64,000 nt of DNA from Frankiales bacterium. GTDB taxonomy: Bacteria > Actinomycetota > Actinomycetes > S36-B12 > CAIYMF01. The notes below the pieces were generated by a model. The model saw nothing but the letters and a program-made list of their open reading frames with translations, ran no database searches and had not been told where the DNA came from. The position numbers and the translations under genes are program-made. Shown one piece after another: positions 25,327 to 34,112 of this stretch. The stretch covers positions 36,600 through 100,599 of the forward strand of contig WGLY01000008.1 in NCBI GenBank assembly GCA_016125335.1. The letters are read 5' to 3'. The stretch's first letter is position 1. Each line of letters opens with the position of its first letter.

Positions 25327-26711
25327 GGCGCACCGCCGGCCAGCGGGAGGCGCACGCGCACGGTCAGCCCGCCGCCCGGCGTCTCGAGGAACTCCAGCCC
25401 CGCGTCCATGGCCCGGCAGAACCCGCGCACGATGTCCAGGCCGAGCCCGGCGCCGGCGTCGGCCCGGCGCCGCGCCGTGGTGCGGTCCGGCACCGCGCCC
25501 GGCCCCGGCCCGTGGTCGACGACGTCGAGCTCGACACCGTCGTCGGACGCCGCGGCCCGCACGAGCACGGGTGCGCCGTCCGCAGGCGCGCCGTGGCGCA
25601 GCGCGTTGGACACCAGGTTGTCCACGATGCGCTCGAGCAGGACGGGGTCGCACTGCACGAGCGGGAGGGTGTCGCTCACGTCCACCTCGACCTCGTGGCC
25701 GGAGCGGCGCGCGAGCAGGGCCGCGGCCACGACGGCGTCCACCGCCGTGGGCTCGGCCACCACCGCGACGACGCCGGCCTCCAGACGGCTCATGTCGAGG
25801 AGGTTGGTGATGAGCTCGGACAGCCGCGACGTGGAGGCGTCCACGGTGTCGAGCAGCTCGCGGCGCAGGTCCTCGTCGAGCCGCCCGTCGGGCTCGAGCA
25901 GCGCGTCGACGGCCACCCGCAGCCCGGCCAGCGGGGTGCGCAGGTCGTGCCCCACGCTGGCGAGCAGCGCCGTGCGCGCCGCGTCGACCGCGGCGAGCTG
26001 CTCGGCCCGACGGCGCTCCACCTCCATGCGGTCGCCCTCGTAGGCGCGGACCACCGCCGAGGCCAGGCTGGCGACGTACTGGGGGTCCTCCGCGAGGCGC
26101 GCCGGCCCCTGCCCGACGAGCCGGTAGCCGCCCTGCACGGCGACGTCGAGCGTCGTGCGGTCCGGCGACGGTCCGCCGACGACCAGCAGGTCCGCGGGCG
26201 CACCGGCGTCGTCGCCCACGAGGGCCAGGTGGTCGAGCTCGAGGGCGAGCCGGAGCCGTTCGAGCGCGTCCCGCGCGCCGGTGGCGCTGTCCTTGGCCAC
26301 GAGCTCGCCGATGAGGGCGGCGCGCTCCTCGCTGCGCGCGGCCCGCGCGCGCACCCGGGCGTTGACCTCCACGAGCACCGACGCGACCCCCGCGACGAGC
26401 GCGAACACCACGAGCGCCACGAGGTTGTCGGGGCTGGCCACCTCGAAGGTGCCGAAGGGCGGCACCAGGTACCAGTTCACCAGCACCACGGCGGCCAGCC
26501 CGGTGACGACGCCGAGCACCGGACCGGTCACGAGGGCCAGGGCCAGCACCACCGCCAGCAGGACGAGCAGCGCGACGGTGAGGTCCACGGGTGCCTGCGA
26601 CTGGGCCAGGAGGACGGCCACCCAGATCAGCCCGATGCCAATCGTCGCCACGAGGACTCGGGTGCCCCGGGACGCGCGGATCCGCGACCACGGGCCGGCT
26701 CCGGCGCTCAC
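25323..26711 (-). CDS. KdpD-like sensor kinase lacking the KdpD/Usp N-terminus
   Basis: 462 residues against about 850-900 for full KdpD. It begins directly with the DUF4118 membrane domain: four spans between residues 18 and 116, including LVATIGIGLIWVAVLLAQ and LVNWYLVPPFGTF. A GAF-like region (about 140-220), HisKA with His255 (LLASVGHDLRTPLAGL) and HATPase (VDNLVSNALRHGAP, GAGLGLDIVRGF) follow. The KdpD nucleotide-binding and Usp domains are absent. The upstream neighbour kimA carries its own C-terminal cytosolic domain. Overlaps kdpE by 4 bp. It probably senses potassium limitation or turgor; the missing sensory part makes the signal uncertain. Confidence 0.87.
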   Translation of the reverse strand: MSAGAGPWSRIRASRGTRVLVATIGIGLIWVAVLLAQSQAPVDLTVALLVLLAVVLALALVTGPVLGVVTGLAAVVLVNWYLVPPFGTFEVASPDNLVALVVFALVAGVASVLVEVNARVRARAARSEERAALIGELVAKDSATGARDALERLRLALELDHLALVGDDAGAPADLLVVGGPSPDRTTLDVAVQGGYRLVGQGPARLAEDPQYVASLASAVVRAYEGDRMEVERRRAEQLAAVDAARTALLASVGHDLRTPLAGLRVAVDALLEPDGRLDEDLRRELLDTVDASTSRLSELITNLLDMSRLEAGVVAVVAEPTAVDAVVAAALLARRSGHEVEVDVSDTLPLVQCDPVLLERIVDNLVSNALRHGAPADGAPVLVRAAASDDGVELDVVDHGPGPGAVPDRTTARRRADAGAGLGLDIVRGFCRAMDAGLEFLETPGGGLTVRVRLPLAGGAP

Positions 26712-26724
26712 GCGAGGGAGTGTG

Positions 26725-28653
26725 TCACCGCAGGGCCCCCGCAGGCGCCGCCGGAGTGCCGGCGGCGTCGTCGACGAGCAGCGGCACGGCCACGACGATG
26801 ACGCCGCGCTCGCGCCGCAGCCGCACGTGCAGGCGCAGGGCGCTCTGGTTGTGCAGCAGCGCCTCCCACCAGTGCCCCGGCACGTACTCGGGGATGTAGA
26901 CGGCCACCATGTCGCGCGGGCTCTCGCGCCGCACGCGTCGCACGTACTCGAGCACGGGCGCGGTGAGGTCGCGGTACGGCGACTCCAGCGACACCAGCGG
27001 CACCGGGATCCGCCGGTCGCTCCACGCCTTCTGCAGCGCCTCGGACTCCGCGTCGTCGGACTCGACGTGCAGCGCGACGAGCGTGTCCGGCCGCGACGCG
27101 CGCGCGAAGGCCAGCGCCTGCATCGCGGGCGCGTGCAGCCGGGAGACCAGCACCACCGCGTGGACGCGGCTGGGCAGCCGCACGCCGCCGGGGGAGGGGG
27201 CCAGGCGCTCGTCGGTGCGGCGGTAGTGCCGGTGGATCGCGACCATCATCGTGAAGAACAGCGGGATCGCGATGATGACGAGCCAGGCGCCGTGGGTGAA
27301 CTTGGTGACCACAACGATGAGCAGCACCAGCCCGGTCACGAGCGCGCCGACGGCGTTGACCGCGCGCGAGCGCAGCATGGGCCCCCGCTCCTGCCCCGTG
27401 GCCGTGCGCAGCTGCGCCGTCCAGCGCTTCACCATGCCGGCCTGCGAGATCGTGAACGAGAGGAAGACGCCGATGATGTACAGCTGCACCAGCCGCGTGA
27501 CGCTCGCGTCGAACGCCACGATCAGCAGCGCAGAGGCGGCGGCCAGCACGAGGATCCCGTTGCTGAACACCAGCCGGTCGCCGCGACGCCCGAACTGACG
27601 CGGCAGGTAGCCGTCGCGGCCGAGCACCGAGCCCATGATGGGGAAGCTGTTGTACGCCGTGTTCGCCGCGAGGACGAGGATCGCCGTCGTGAAGATCTGC
27701 AGGGCGTAGAAGCCCAGCGAGCCCGCACCGAACACCGCCTGCCCCAGCTGCGCCAGCACCGTGGGCTGCGCGGCGTCGGCCGGAAGCCCGAGCGTGGCGT
27801 TGTCCTCCGAGATGCGCACGCCCGTGCGCACGGCCAGGAACGTGACGCCGCCGAACATCGTGACGGCGAGGGCCCCCATGGCCAGCAGCACGCCGGCCGC
27901 GTTGCGCGCCTTGGGCGGGCGGAAGTAGGGCACGCCGTTGGACACCGCCTCGACCCCGGTGAGCGCGGTGCAGCCCGAGGCGAAGGCACGCAGCAGCAGG
28001 AACACTGCGGTCGCCCCCGAGACTCCGGCGGCGTGGACGTCGAGCGTCGAGGACTCCGCCACGACGTCCTGGCCGAGGGCCAGCCGCACCCCGCCGACGA
28101 CGACGAGGAGCAGGACGCTGCCGACGAACAGGTAGGTCGGCGCGGCGAAGGCCCGGCCGGACTCGCGGATCCCGCGCAGGTTGACGACGGTGAGCACCAC
28201 GACGAGCGCGAGGCTCAGGGCGACCGCGTGCGGCCCGAGCGCCGGGAAGGCGGAGGCGAAGTTGGCCACGCCGGAGGTCACCGACACCGCCACCGTGAGG
28301 ATGTAGTCGACGACGAGCGCGCTTGCCGCCACCAGGGCCGTGCGCTGGCCGAACTGGTCGCGGGCCACGGCGTACGCCCCGCCGCCGCCGGGGTAGGCGT
28401 GCACGGTGCGCCGGTAGGAGGTGACGACCACGACGAGCAGGGCCACCACGGCGAGCGCGATCGTCGGCGTCCAGGCCAGGGCGGCCGAGCCGCCGAGGAC
28501 CAGCACGAGCAGGATCTCGTCGGTGGCGTAGGCGACGCTCGAGAGCGGGTCGCTGCAGAAGACCGGCAGGGCCAGCCGCTTGCTGAGCAGGGTGTGGTCG
28601 GACAGGGCGGTGTCGATCGGCGTCCCCACGAGGGCGCGCTTGAGCAGGCTCAC
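26725..28653 (-). CDS. kimA: KimA-like potassium transporter (KUP/APC family)
   Basis: 642 residues. Closely resembles Bacillus KimA (YdaO) throughout: FCSDPLSSVAYATDEILLVL, SYRRTVHAYPGGGGAYAVAR, VDYILTVAVSVTSG, FASGCTALTGVEAVSNGVP, LVLAANTAYNSFPIMGSVLG, and GDRLVFSNGI. Twelve spans occupy residues 25-470. The cytosolic tail (about 490-630) is Usp-like (VHAVVLVSRLHAPAMQALAF, LHNQSALRLHVRLRRERGV). High-affinity K+ uptake, proton-coupled in KimA. GTG 28653 follows TACGAC by 6 nt (probably leaderless). It leads the kimA-kdpD-kdpE operon (13-nt gap, then overlap) and faces a KdpE-type operator. Confidence 0.88.
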   Translation of the reverse strand: MSLLKRALVGTPIDTALSDHTLLSKRLALPVFCSDPLSSVAYATDEILLVLVLGGSAALAWTPTIALAVVALLVVVVTSYRRTVHAYPGGGGAYAVARDQFGQRTALVAASALVVDYILTVAVSVTSGVANFASAFPALGPHAVALSLALVVVLTVVNLRGIRESGRAFAAPTYLFVGSVLLLVVVGGVRLALGQDVVAESSTLDVHAAGVSGATAVFLLLRAFASGCTALTGVEAVSNGVPYFRPPKARNAAGVLLAMGALAVTMFGGVTFLAVRTGVRISEDNATLGLPADAAQPTVLAQLGQAVFGAGSLGFYALQIFTTAILVLAANTAYNSFPIMGSVLGRDGYLPRQFGRRGDRLVFSNGILVLAAASALLIVAFDASVTRLVQLYIIGVFLSFTISQAGMVKRWTAQLRTATGQERGPMLRSRAVNAVGALVTGLVLLIVVVTKFTHGAWLVIIAIPLFFTMMVAIHRHYRRTDERLAPSPGGVRLPSRVHAVVLVSRLHAPAMQALAFARASRPDTLVALHVESDDAESEALQKAWSDRRIPVPLVSLESPYRDLTAPVLEYVRRVRRESPRDMVAVYIPEYVPGHWWEALLHNQSALRLHVRLRRERGVIVVAVPLLVDDAAGTPAAPAGALR

Positions 28654-28695
28654 GGATCCGTCGTACGCCGGGGTCGGACCGCGGCGCCACGAGCC

Positions 28696-28743
28696 TTGAC
28701 GCCGCCTTGACGAGCCCAGAAGGACGTTGACGCCGCCTTGACG
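28696..28743 (-). promoter_or_regulatory. TTGACG direct-repeat array upstream of kimA, candidate KdpE operator
   Basis: TTGACG (plus strand) occurs at 28696, 28707, 28727 and 28738: two pairs, each with an 11-bp step, 20 bp apart. The pairs are copies of a 17-bp unit, TTGACGCCGCCTTGACG, at 28696-28712 and 28727-28743. Direct repeats with an 11-bp period are the usual target form of OmpR/KdpE regulators. The array sits 43-90 bp before the kimA start and about 110 bp before the divergent RDD gene. Confidence 0.55.
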
Positions 28744-28850
28744 CGGCGGGCCGGCCCCACGCCGCGGTGGCGCGAGCGGTGAGGCGGACGCCGCCGCGGC
28801 GCGGCGGGCCCGGCGGTGCCGGGCGCGGCGGCGGCGCCTAGCCTGGCCGG

Positions 28851-29387
28851 GTGGCACGCGAGGACGGCCCTGCGACGCAGGGGCAGGAGGGCACCGGCGA
28901 CGGGCAGGACGCACCGCGGGTGCGGATGACGCGCGAGGACCTCGGCTCGTGGCTGTCAGGACCGTCGTCGGTGACGGGCATCGGCCAGGACTACCGCGGC
29001 CAGCGGCTCGGTCTGCCCGAGGAGGGCACGGGGTCGCTCGCGGGCTGGGGCCGGCGGCTGGCAGCGCTGCTCGTCGACTGGATCGCCTGCCTGCTGCTCG
29101 TCCGCCTGTTCGTGCCGGGCATCGACTACGGCACGTCGGCGTCGAGCCTGGTGACGCTCGGGTTCTTCCTCGCCGAGCTCACGCTCTTCACGTGGGTGGC
29201 CGGGGCGTCCTTCGGCCAGCGCCTGCTCGGCCTCGCCGTGGTGCGCCTCGACGGCGGCCGGGTGGGGCTGCTGCGGGCGTTCGCGCGCAGCGTGCAGATC
29301 TGCCTGCTCGTGCCGCCGCTGGTGTGGGACCGCGACGGCCGCGGCCTGCACGACCGCTCCGTGGGCACCGCGGTCGTCCGCCGCTGA
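28851..29387 (+). CDS. RDD family membrane protein
   Basis: 178 residues. A hydrophilic N-terminal 60 residues are followed by an RDD domain: AGWGRRLAALLVDWIACLLL (first span with Arg and Asp), LVTLGFFLAELTLFTWVAGA with SFGQRLLGLAVVRLDGGRVG, and GLLRAFARSVQICLLVPPLV ending WDRDGRGLHDRSVGTAVV. Three membrane spans. RDD proteins of unknown role sit beside glnA and lipoate genes in many actinobacteria. Leaderless start: TAGCCT (28839-28844) lies 6 nt before GTG 28851. Confidence 0.85.
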   Translation: MAREDGPATQGQEGTGDGQDAPRVRMTREDLGSWLSGPSSVTGIGQDYRGQRLGLPEEGTGSLAGWGRRLAALLVDWIACLLLVRLFVPGIDYGTSASSLVTLGFFLAELTLFTWVAGASFGQRLLGLAVVRLDGGRVGLLRAFARSVQICLLVPPLVWDRDGRGLHDRSVGTAVVRR

Positions 29388-29408
29388 CCCGTCGGGCCGT
29401 CGCGTCAT

Positions 29409-29463
29409 GTCACTGGTGAAACGGTCGTCTCCCGGGGCGGGAAGCGACCGTTTCACCAGTGAC
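29409..29463. terminator. Long perfect hairpin between convergent genes
   Basis: 19-bp perfect arms: GTCACTGGTGAAACGGTCG (29409-29427) and its exact reverse complement (29445-29463). The 17-nt loop itself contains TCCCG/CGGGA, a second 5-bp stem. It lies between two convergent stop codons, so a bidirectional terminator is likely. A dispersed palindromic repeat is the alternative. Confidence 0.65.
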
Positions 29464-29468
29464 GTCGG

Positions 29469-29936
29469 TCAGAGGGGGAGCGTGGCGAGGTCGCGCTCGA
29501 CCACCTCGCGGTTGTCCGGGTCGGGCTCGAGGGCCAGCTGCTCCACCGCGCGCGCCTTCCAGGCGGCGGCCGCCGCGCGGTCGCCGGCCACGACGTGGGC
29601 GCGGGCCAGCGCCTCGTACGCCGAGGCCGTCAGCCACGGCTCGTCGGCGAGCCGCTGCGCCCGGTCCCGGCAGCGCCGCGCGTGCACGAGCGCGGGCTCG
29701 GCGCGGCCGAGCACGGCGTAGACCCGGGCGAGCTGCCAGTCGCCGATGGCGAGCTCGCGCGCACCTCCGACCGAGCGCCAGTGGTAGCGGCTCGCGTGGG
29801 CGGCGTCGACGAGCTCCTCGTCGTCGTCGGCCGAGCGCGACGGCTGGTCGAGCAGCTCCCACACCCGGTTGAACAGCCCGACCGCCAGGGCACGCCGGGT
29901 GGCCTCGTCGAGCTCGCTGCCCGGGGTCGTGGTCAT
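29469..29936 (-). CDS. Small TPR-like protein
   Basis: 155 residues, all-helical. Helix pairs such as WQLARVYAVLGRAEPALVHA and SAYEALARAHVVAGDRAAAA have the small-large hydrophobic spacing of tetratricopeptide repeats (about residues 75-140). The N-terminal half (LFNRVWELLDQPSRSADDDE) has no recognised domain. No catalytic motif. Start ATG 29936 has SD GAGGAGA about 6 nt upstream. Probably a protein-protein interaction module; partner unknown. Monocistronic, ending at the 29409-29463 hairpin. Confidence 0.72.
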   Translation of the reverse strand: MTTTPGSELDEATRRALAVGLFNRVWELLDQPSRSADDDEELVDAAHASRYHWRSVGGARELAIGDWQLARVYAVLGRAEPALVHARRCRDRAQRLADEPWLTASAYEALARAHVVAGDRAAAAAWKARAVEQLALEPDPDNREVVERDLATLPL

Positions 29937-30074
29937 GGGCGTCTCCTCGTGGTCGTGAGGTGGGCGGGCACGAGCGGATTCTGCCCGCCACGCCGGCCCG
30001 AGGTCCCGGGTCTCCCGAGGGCGACCCGAGCCCACCCGCATCGGTCGGCGCCGGGCGCCTGAGAGGATCGGGGC

Positions 30075-30647
30075 GTGGCGGAGACGGCGGACACCGGCGA
30101 CGTGCTGCTCGCCCCCCGGGTGGACGAGGCCGACGCCCTCACCCCGCGGGGCCGCCTGGCCGCCCGGATGCGCCTGGTGGCGCGCGAGGGCGACGTCGTG
30201 TGGCACCTCGGCGACACCGAGCAGGAGTGGACCCTGCCCGACCAGCCGCGGCGCGAGGGCACGCCGGTGCTGGCGGCCGTGGAGTACGCCGACACCTGGC
30301 GGCCCGGGCAGCGCGGCGTGCTCCTCCCCGAGGGCTACCTGCTGCTCGTCGCCGACGACGGCACCCCGCTGGCCCGGCTCGCCCGGGTGAGCACGTTCGA
30401 CCGCGACCTGTACTCCGAGCGCGACCTGCGCCGGATCTGGCCGGACCCGGTGTTCGACCGCCTGCTGGCGCGAGGAGTGGTGCGCCGCACGGTGCAGTAC
30501 GCCGACACCCGCGAGCTCAACCGGGCGCGGCCCGGAGCGGTGCCGCCCACGAGGTCGATGGTGTTCAGCGGCAGGTCCGTGGCCGTGGGCTGGGTGATCG
30601 CGCTGGTGGTGCTGCTCGTGGCCATCCTGATCGCCCGGCGCGGCTGA
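30075..30647 (+). CDS. Tail-anchored hypothetical protein
   Basis: 190 residues. A soluble N-terminal domain of about 165 residues (WHLGDTEQEWTLPDQPRREG, VLLPEGYLLLVADDGTPLAR) ends in one membrane span VAVGWVIALVVLLVAILIA and RRG, so the bulk is probably cytosolic and anchored by its tail. No family recognised. GTG 30075 has no SD but GAGGAT ends 6 nt before it, fitting the leaderless pattern of this genome. Convergent with the DUF4191 gene 13 nt away. Confidence 0.65.
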   Translation: MAETADTGDVLLAPRVDEADALTPRGRLAARMRLVAREGDVVWHLGDTEQEWTLPDQPRREGTPVLAAVEYADTWRPGQRGVLLPEGYLLLVADDGTPLARLARVSTFDRDLYSERDLRRIWPDPVFDRLLARGVVRRTVQYADTRELNRARPGAVPPTRSMVFSGRSVAVGWVIALVVLLVAILIARRG

Positions 30648-30660
30648 CCGCCGCGACGGG

Positions 30661-31335
30661 TCACATCTTGGGGAGCCGGGCGCCCTTCGGCAGCGGGCCC
30701 TTGGGCACCGGGATCGGCGTGGCGGTGAGGGCGTCGAGGCGGCGGCGCACCGCGGTGACCTGCGCCGGCTTGAGGTTGCGCGGCAGCTTCATCACCTCGC
30801 GCTGCAGCTTGCGCAGCGGCACCTGGCCCGGCTCGTTGCCGGCCTGGATCTCGTAGATCGGCGTCTCCCCGACGAAGCGGGCGTGCCGCTTGTGCTCGTT
30901 GGCCAGCAGGTTGGCCGCGCGCGACGCGGGCGCCTCGGACACCAGGATCACCCCGGGCCGGCCGAGCACGCGGTGGACGAAGTCCTGGTTCTTGGTCACC
31001 GACACCGCGGGCGTGACGAACCAGCCGCTGCGCAGCGCGGTGAGCACGGACGCCGCGGCACCCACCTGGCCCTCGACGGAGTTGTACGCCGCGGTCTCGG
31101 CGCGCCGGCCGAACAGGTAGGTGGCCGCGAGGGTGGCGACGAGGATCCCGATGAAGGTCCAGAACCACACGAGGTGGCTCAGGACGCCGATGACGACGAA
31201 GACGGCGAGCGGGAGCAGGAAGGCACCCAGCAGCACCCACGGCAGGGCCGGGTCGGCCCGGCGGGTGAGCGAGTAGGTCTCGCGGATCTGGGCGATGCGG
31301 CCGCCGCGGCGCGGGGCTGGCGCGGAACTGCTCAC
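30661..31335 (-). CDS. DUF4191 membrane protein
   Basis: 224 residues. A short basic N-terminus (GGRIAQIRETYSLTRRADPA) precedes two spans (LPWVLLGAFLLPLAVFVVIG and FWTFIGILVATLAATYLFGR) and a basic cytoplasmic domain (VFVSE-like segment PGVILVSEAPASRAANLLAN, then KHRHARF and a Lys-Arg-rich tail). DUF4191 proteins are restricted to actinobacteria and typically sit next to lipA, as here. Role unknown. GTG 31333-31335 is chosen, with GGAG about 11 nt upstream. A TAGGGT box on the minus strand near 31391 may be its promoter. Confidence 0.85.
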   Translation of the reverse strand: MSSSAPAPRRGGRIAQIRETYSLTRRADPALPWVLLGAFLLPLAVFVVIGVLSHLVWFWTFIGILVATLAATYLFGRRAETAAYNSVEGQVGAAASVLTALRSGWFVTPAVSVTKNQDFVHRVLGRPGVILVSEAPASRAANLLANEHKRHARFVGETPIYEIQAGNEPGQVPLRKLQREVMKLPRNLKPAQVTAVRRRLDALTATPIPVPKGPLPKGARLPKM

Positions 31336-31553
31336 GGGTGCGTGCTCCGGGGTCGGGGGAGGACCGGGGTCCTGACGTCGGGCCTCCACCCTAGGTTCTC
31401 CCGGTGCGCGGGCCCAACCGCAGCGGGACTCCGGCCGCGTCGGCGGGGCCCGTCGAGGGCCGACGTGGGCGGTTCCGCCGCGTGCGGGGCCGCCGACGCG
31501 GCGCGGGCGCCCTCCCGCGCACGGCGGGGGCGGCGTCCCGGGCGCCGCAGGGG

Positions 31554-32093
31554 TCAGCGGCGGATCTCGCAGACGTCGCCGACGCGCACCTCGCCCGGGT
31601 GCTCCACCCAGCCGGTCACCCCGCGCTTGTGGATCGCGGCCTTGGGGAAGGCGGTGGCCGGCGTGCCGTGCACCGCCTCCACCAGGGCGCCCGCCACCGT
31701 GCAGGGGTCGTTCTCGCCCCCGAGCACGAGCACGGCGCCGCCCCGCGGGAACACCAGACGCGTCATGGGCGGCAGCGCGGTGAGGCCGGCGGCTCCCGAG
31801 AGGTAGACGTTGTCGGCGATCAGGCCGGGTGCCAGCGCCTCGACGCCGAGCGCCGCGGCCACCTCCGCGAGCTCGGCGGCCTCCACGAGCGACACCTGGC
31901 GGTGGTTGCGGATCTCGGTGCCCCGCTCGTAGTGCGGGCGCTGGCGCGAGTCCGACCGCATGGTGAGGCCGTGGTGGCGGTCGCCCACCGGGCCGCCCCA
32001 GTCGAGCACGAGCGGGTCGACGGGCACGGGCACCTCGGCGTCCGCAGGCCACACGTGCAGGCCGACGACGGTGGCCTCGGGGTAGGGGCGCAC
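31554..32093 (-). CDS. MOSC domain protein
   Basis: 179 residues. The whole protein is a MOSC beta-barrel: VVGLHVWPADAEVPVPVDPL, GDRHHGLTMRSDSRQRPHYE, GTEIRNHRQVSLVEAAELAE and GGENDPCTVAGALVEAV, where the Cys of NDPC is the position that can carry the molybdenum cofactor sulfur. Relatives (YiiM/mARC-type) reduce N-hydroxylated compounds or transfer sulfur. Start GTG 32093 has AGGAG 8 nt upstream. Stand-alone between lipA and DUF4191. Confidence 0.82.
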   Translation of the reverse strand: MRPYPEATVVGLHVWPADAEVPVPVDPLVLDWGGPVGDRHHGLTMRSDSRQRPHYERGTEIRNHRQVSLVEAAELAEVAAALGVEALAPGLIADNVYLSGAAGLTALPPMTRLVFPRGGAVLVLGGENDPCTVAGALVEAVHGTPATAFPKAAIHKRGVTGWVEHPGEVRVGDVCEIRR

Positions 32094-32227
32094 GGGGGGC
32101 TCCTGACGGGATCGGGCCGCCGCCCGCGGGCGGACGGTCGGGCGCGGAGGAAGGGCGGGGGTCGGGCGGGACCGGACGTCGAGGTGCGGGCGACGGCCGT
32201 CCGGGGTCGGTCTCGATCCGGCGGGGG

Positions 32228-33244
32228 TCAGCCGCCGGCGGCCGACGCGCTCGCGCCGCCGGTGACGATGGCGGCGGTGCCCGTGCCTGCCTCGCGCGCC
32301 TCGAGCGCCTGGCGGTGCAGCCGGCCGGCGCGGTAGGACGAGCGCACCAGCGGACCGCTCATCACCCCCGCGAACCCGATGCGGGTGGCCACCTCGGCCA
32401 GGGCCACGAACTCCTCGGGACGCACCCACCGCTCCACCGGGTGGTGGCGCGGCGTCGGGCGCAGGTACTGCGTGATCGTCACCAGGTCGCAGCCGGCGTC
32501 GTGCAGGTCGTGCAGCGCGGCCACCACCTCGTCGATCTCCTCGCCCATGCCCAGGATCAGGTTGGACTTGGTGACCAGCCCCGCGGCCCGGGCCTGGGTC
32601 AGGACGTCGAGCGAGCGCTCGTAGCGGAACGCCGGCCGGATCCGCTTGAAGATGCGCGGCACCGTCTCGAGGTTGTGGGCCAGCACCTCGGGCGCGGCGT
32701 CGAACACCTCGCCGAGCAGGTCCGGGCGCCCGGAGAAGTCGGGGATGAGGATCTCGACGCCGGTGCCCGGGCTCGCGGCGTGGATCGCGCGGATCGTCTC
32801 CGCGTACAGCCAGGCGCCCTGGTCGGGCAGGTCGTCGCGGGCGACGCCGGTGACGGTGGCGTAGCGCAGACCCATGGTGGCCACCGACTCGGCGACGCGC
32901 CGCGGCTCGTCGCGGTCGAGCGGCTCGGGACGGCCGGTGTCGATCTGGCAGAAGTCGCAGCGGCGCGAGCACTGGGACCCACCGATGAGGAACGTGGCCT
33001 CGGCGTCCTCCCAGCACTCGTAGATGTTGGGGCAGCCGGCCTCCTGGCACACCGTGTGCAGGCCCTCGGAGCGCACCAGGCCGGTGATGCGCTGGAACTC
33101 CGGGCCGGTGCGCAGGGTGGTCTTGATCCACGACGGCTTGCGCTCGATCGGAACCTCGGAGTTGCGCGCCTCGATCCGCAGCATGCGCCGGCCGTCCGGC
33201 GCGGTGGCCACCACGGGGTCGGTGCCCTCGGCCAGCTCGGTCAT
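32228..33244 (-). CDS. lipA: Lipoyl synthase
   Basis: 338 residues. Radical-SAM enzyme that inserts two sulfurs into octanoyl groups on lipoyl domains. The auxiliary cluster motif C66-X4-C71-X5-C77 ([12 protein letters not shown]) and the radical-SAM motif C92-X3-C96-X2-C99 (CSRRCDFC) are both intact. [20 protein letters not shown] and [14 protein letters not shown] are family signatures. The C-terminal Arg-Ser-Ser-Tyr (VRSSYRAG) that ligates the auxiliary cluster is present. Overlaps lipB by 4 bp (ATGA). Substrates are encoded nearby: SucB (41726-43525) has two lipoyl domains. Confidence 0.97.
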   Translation of the reverse strand: MTELAEGTDPVVATAPDGRRMLRIEARNSEVPIERKPSWIKTTLRTGPEFQRITGLVRSEGLHTVCQEAGCPNIYECWEDAEATFLIGGSQCSRRCDFCQIDTGRPEPLDRDEPRRVAESVATMGLRYATVTGVARDDLPDQGAWLYAETIRAIHAASPGTGVEILIPDFSGRPDLLGEVFDAAPEVLAHNLETVPRIFKRIRPAFRYERSLDVLTQARAAGLVTKSNLILGMGEEIDEVVAALHDLHDAGCDLVTITQYLRPTPRHHPVERWVRPEEFVALAEVATRIGFAGVMSGPLVRSSYRAGRLHRQALEAREAGTGTAAIVTGGASASAAGG

Positions 33245-33939
33245 CGTGTCGCCCACCTCTCGAGTCCGTCGGACAGCCGCTGCTCGACGAGCGGGAGGAC
33301 GTCGGCCACGGTGACCGTGCGGCCGAGCTCCGCCGTCAGGGACGTGACGCCGGCGTCGCTGATGCCGCACGGCACGATGCGGTCGAACCAGGCCAGGTCG
33401 CAGTCGCAGTTGATCGCGAACCCGTGCATCGTGACGCCGCGCGAGACGCGCACGCCGATCGCGGCCACCTTGCGCTCGGGCCGCGTGCCCACCAGCGGCA
33501 GGTCGGCGGGCACCCACACGCCGCTGCGGCCCTCGACCCGACCGGTGGCCAGGCCGAGCTCGGCGCACACGTCGATGAGCATCGCCTCGAGCCGGCGCAC
33601 GTGCTCGACGACGTCGACGGGCTCGGGCAGGCGGACGATCGGGTAGCCCACCAGCTGCCCCGGGCCGTGCCAGGTGATCATGCCGCCGCGGTCGACGTCG
33701 ACGACGGGCGTGCCGTCGGTGGGCCGGTCCTCGGGCCGCGTGCGGCGTCCGGCGGTGTACGTGGGCGGGTGCTCGAGCAGCAGCACGGTGTCGGCCCGCT
33801 CGCCGGCGGCGACGTCGTCGAGCACGCGCCGCTGGAGGTCCCAGGCGTCCTGGTAGGGCACCGCCTCCGCGCCGAAGCCGAGCCGCACCACCTCGGTGCC
33901 CGACGCCCGCAGCGGGCGGTCGGCGTGGGTCGCGGTCAC
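33241..33939 (-). CDS. lipB: Octanoyltransferase
   Basis: 232 residues. Moves octanoyl from ACP to lipoyl domains, one step before LipA. Signatures: [57 protein letters not shown] (catalytic Lys) and [17 protein letters not shown] (catalytic Cys). GTG 33937-33939 is 6 nt after TAGGCT (33946-33951), so it is leaderless. First gene of the lipB-lipA operon. Confidence 0.96.
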   Translation of the reverse strand: MTATHADRPLRASGTEVVRLGFGAEAVPYQDAWDLQRRVLDDVAAGERADTVLLLEHPPTYTAGRRTRPEDRPTDGTPVVDVDRGGMITWHGPGQLVGYPIVRLPEPVDVVEHVRRLEAMLIDVCAELGLATGRVEGRSGVWVPADLPLVGTRPERKVAAIGVRVSRGVTMHGFAINCDCDLAWFDRIVPCGISDAGVTSLTAELGRTVTVADVLPLVEQRLSDGLERWATR

Positions 33940-34029
33940 CGCACCAGCCTAGGCCCGCCGGTTGCGGCCCGCCGACCGCGTGCGCTGCGGGCGAACCCGG
34001 ACGGGGTGCACCGGCCCCGGACACGCGGA

Positions 34030-34070
34030 CGCCACGGGCTCCCGGTCCTGGAGTACGGGAGCCCGTGGCG
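34030..34070. terminator. Strong hairpin after the His-rich protein gene
   Basis: Perfect 15-bp arms CGCCACGGGCTCCCG (34030-34044) / CGGGAGCCCGTGGCG (34056-34070), 11-nt loop, 43 nt beyond the stop of the leftward gene at 34113. No T-run; it also insulates the lipB promoter. Confidence 0.7.
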
Positions 34071-34112
34071 CGTCTGCGGCGACCGTGCCGTCATCGACGG
34101 CACGGGCACGGA

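Noticed and set aside
26155..28710. Plus-strand open frame of about 850 codons opposite kimA.
   Set aside because: It is antisense to KimA, which shows continuous family similarity; the frame is Arg/His/Asp-rich shadow sequence.
28654..28850. c-di-AMP (ydaO) riboswitch upstream of kimA, as in Bacillus.
   Set aside because: No conserved ydaO core could be found on the minus strand; the region holds direct repeats and the kimA start looks leaderless.
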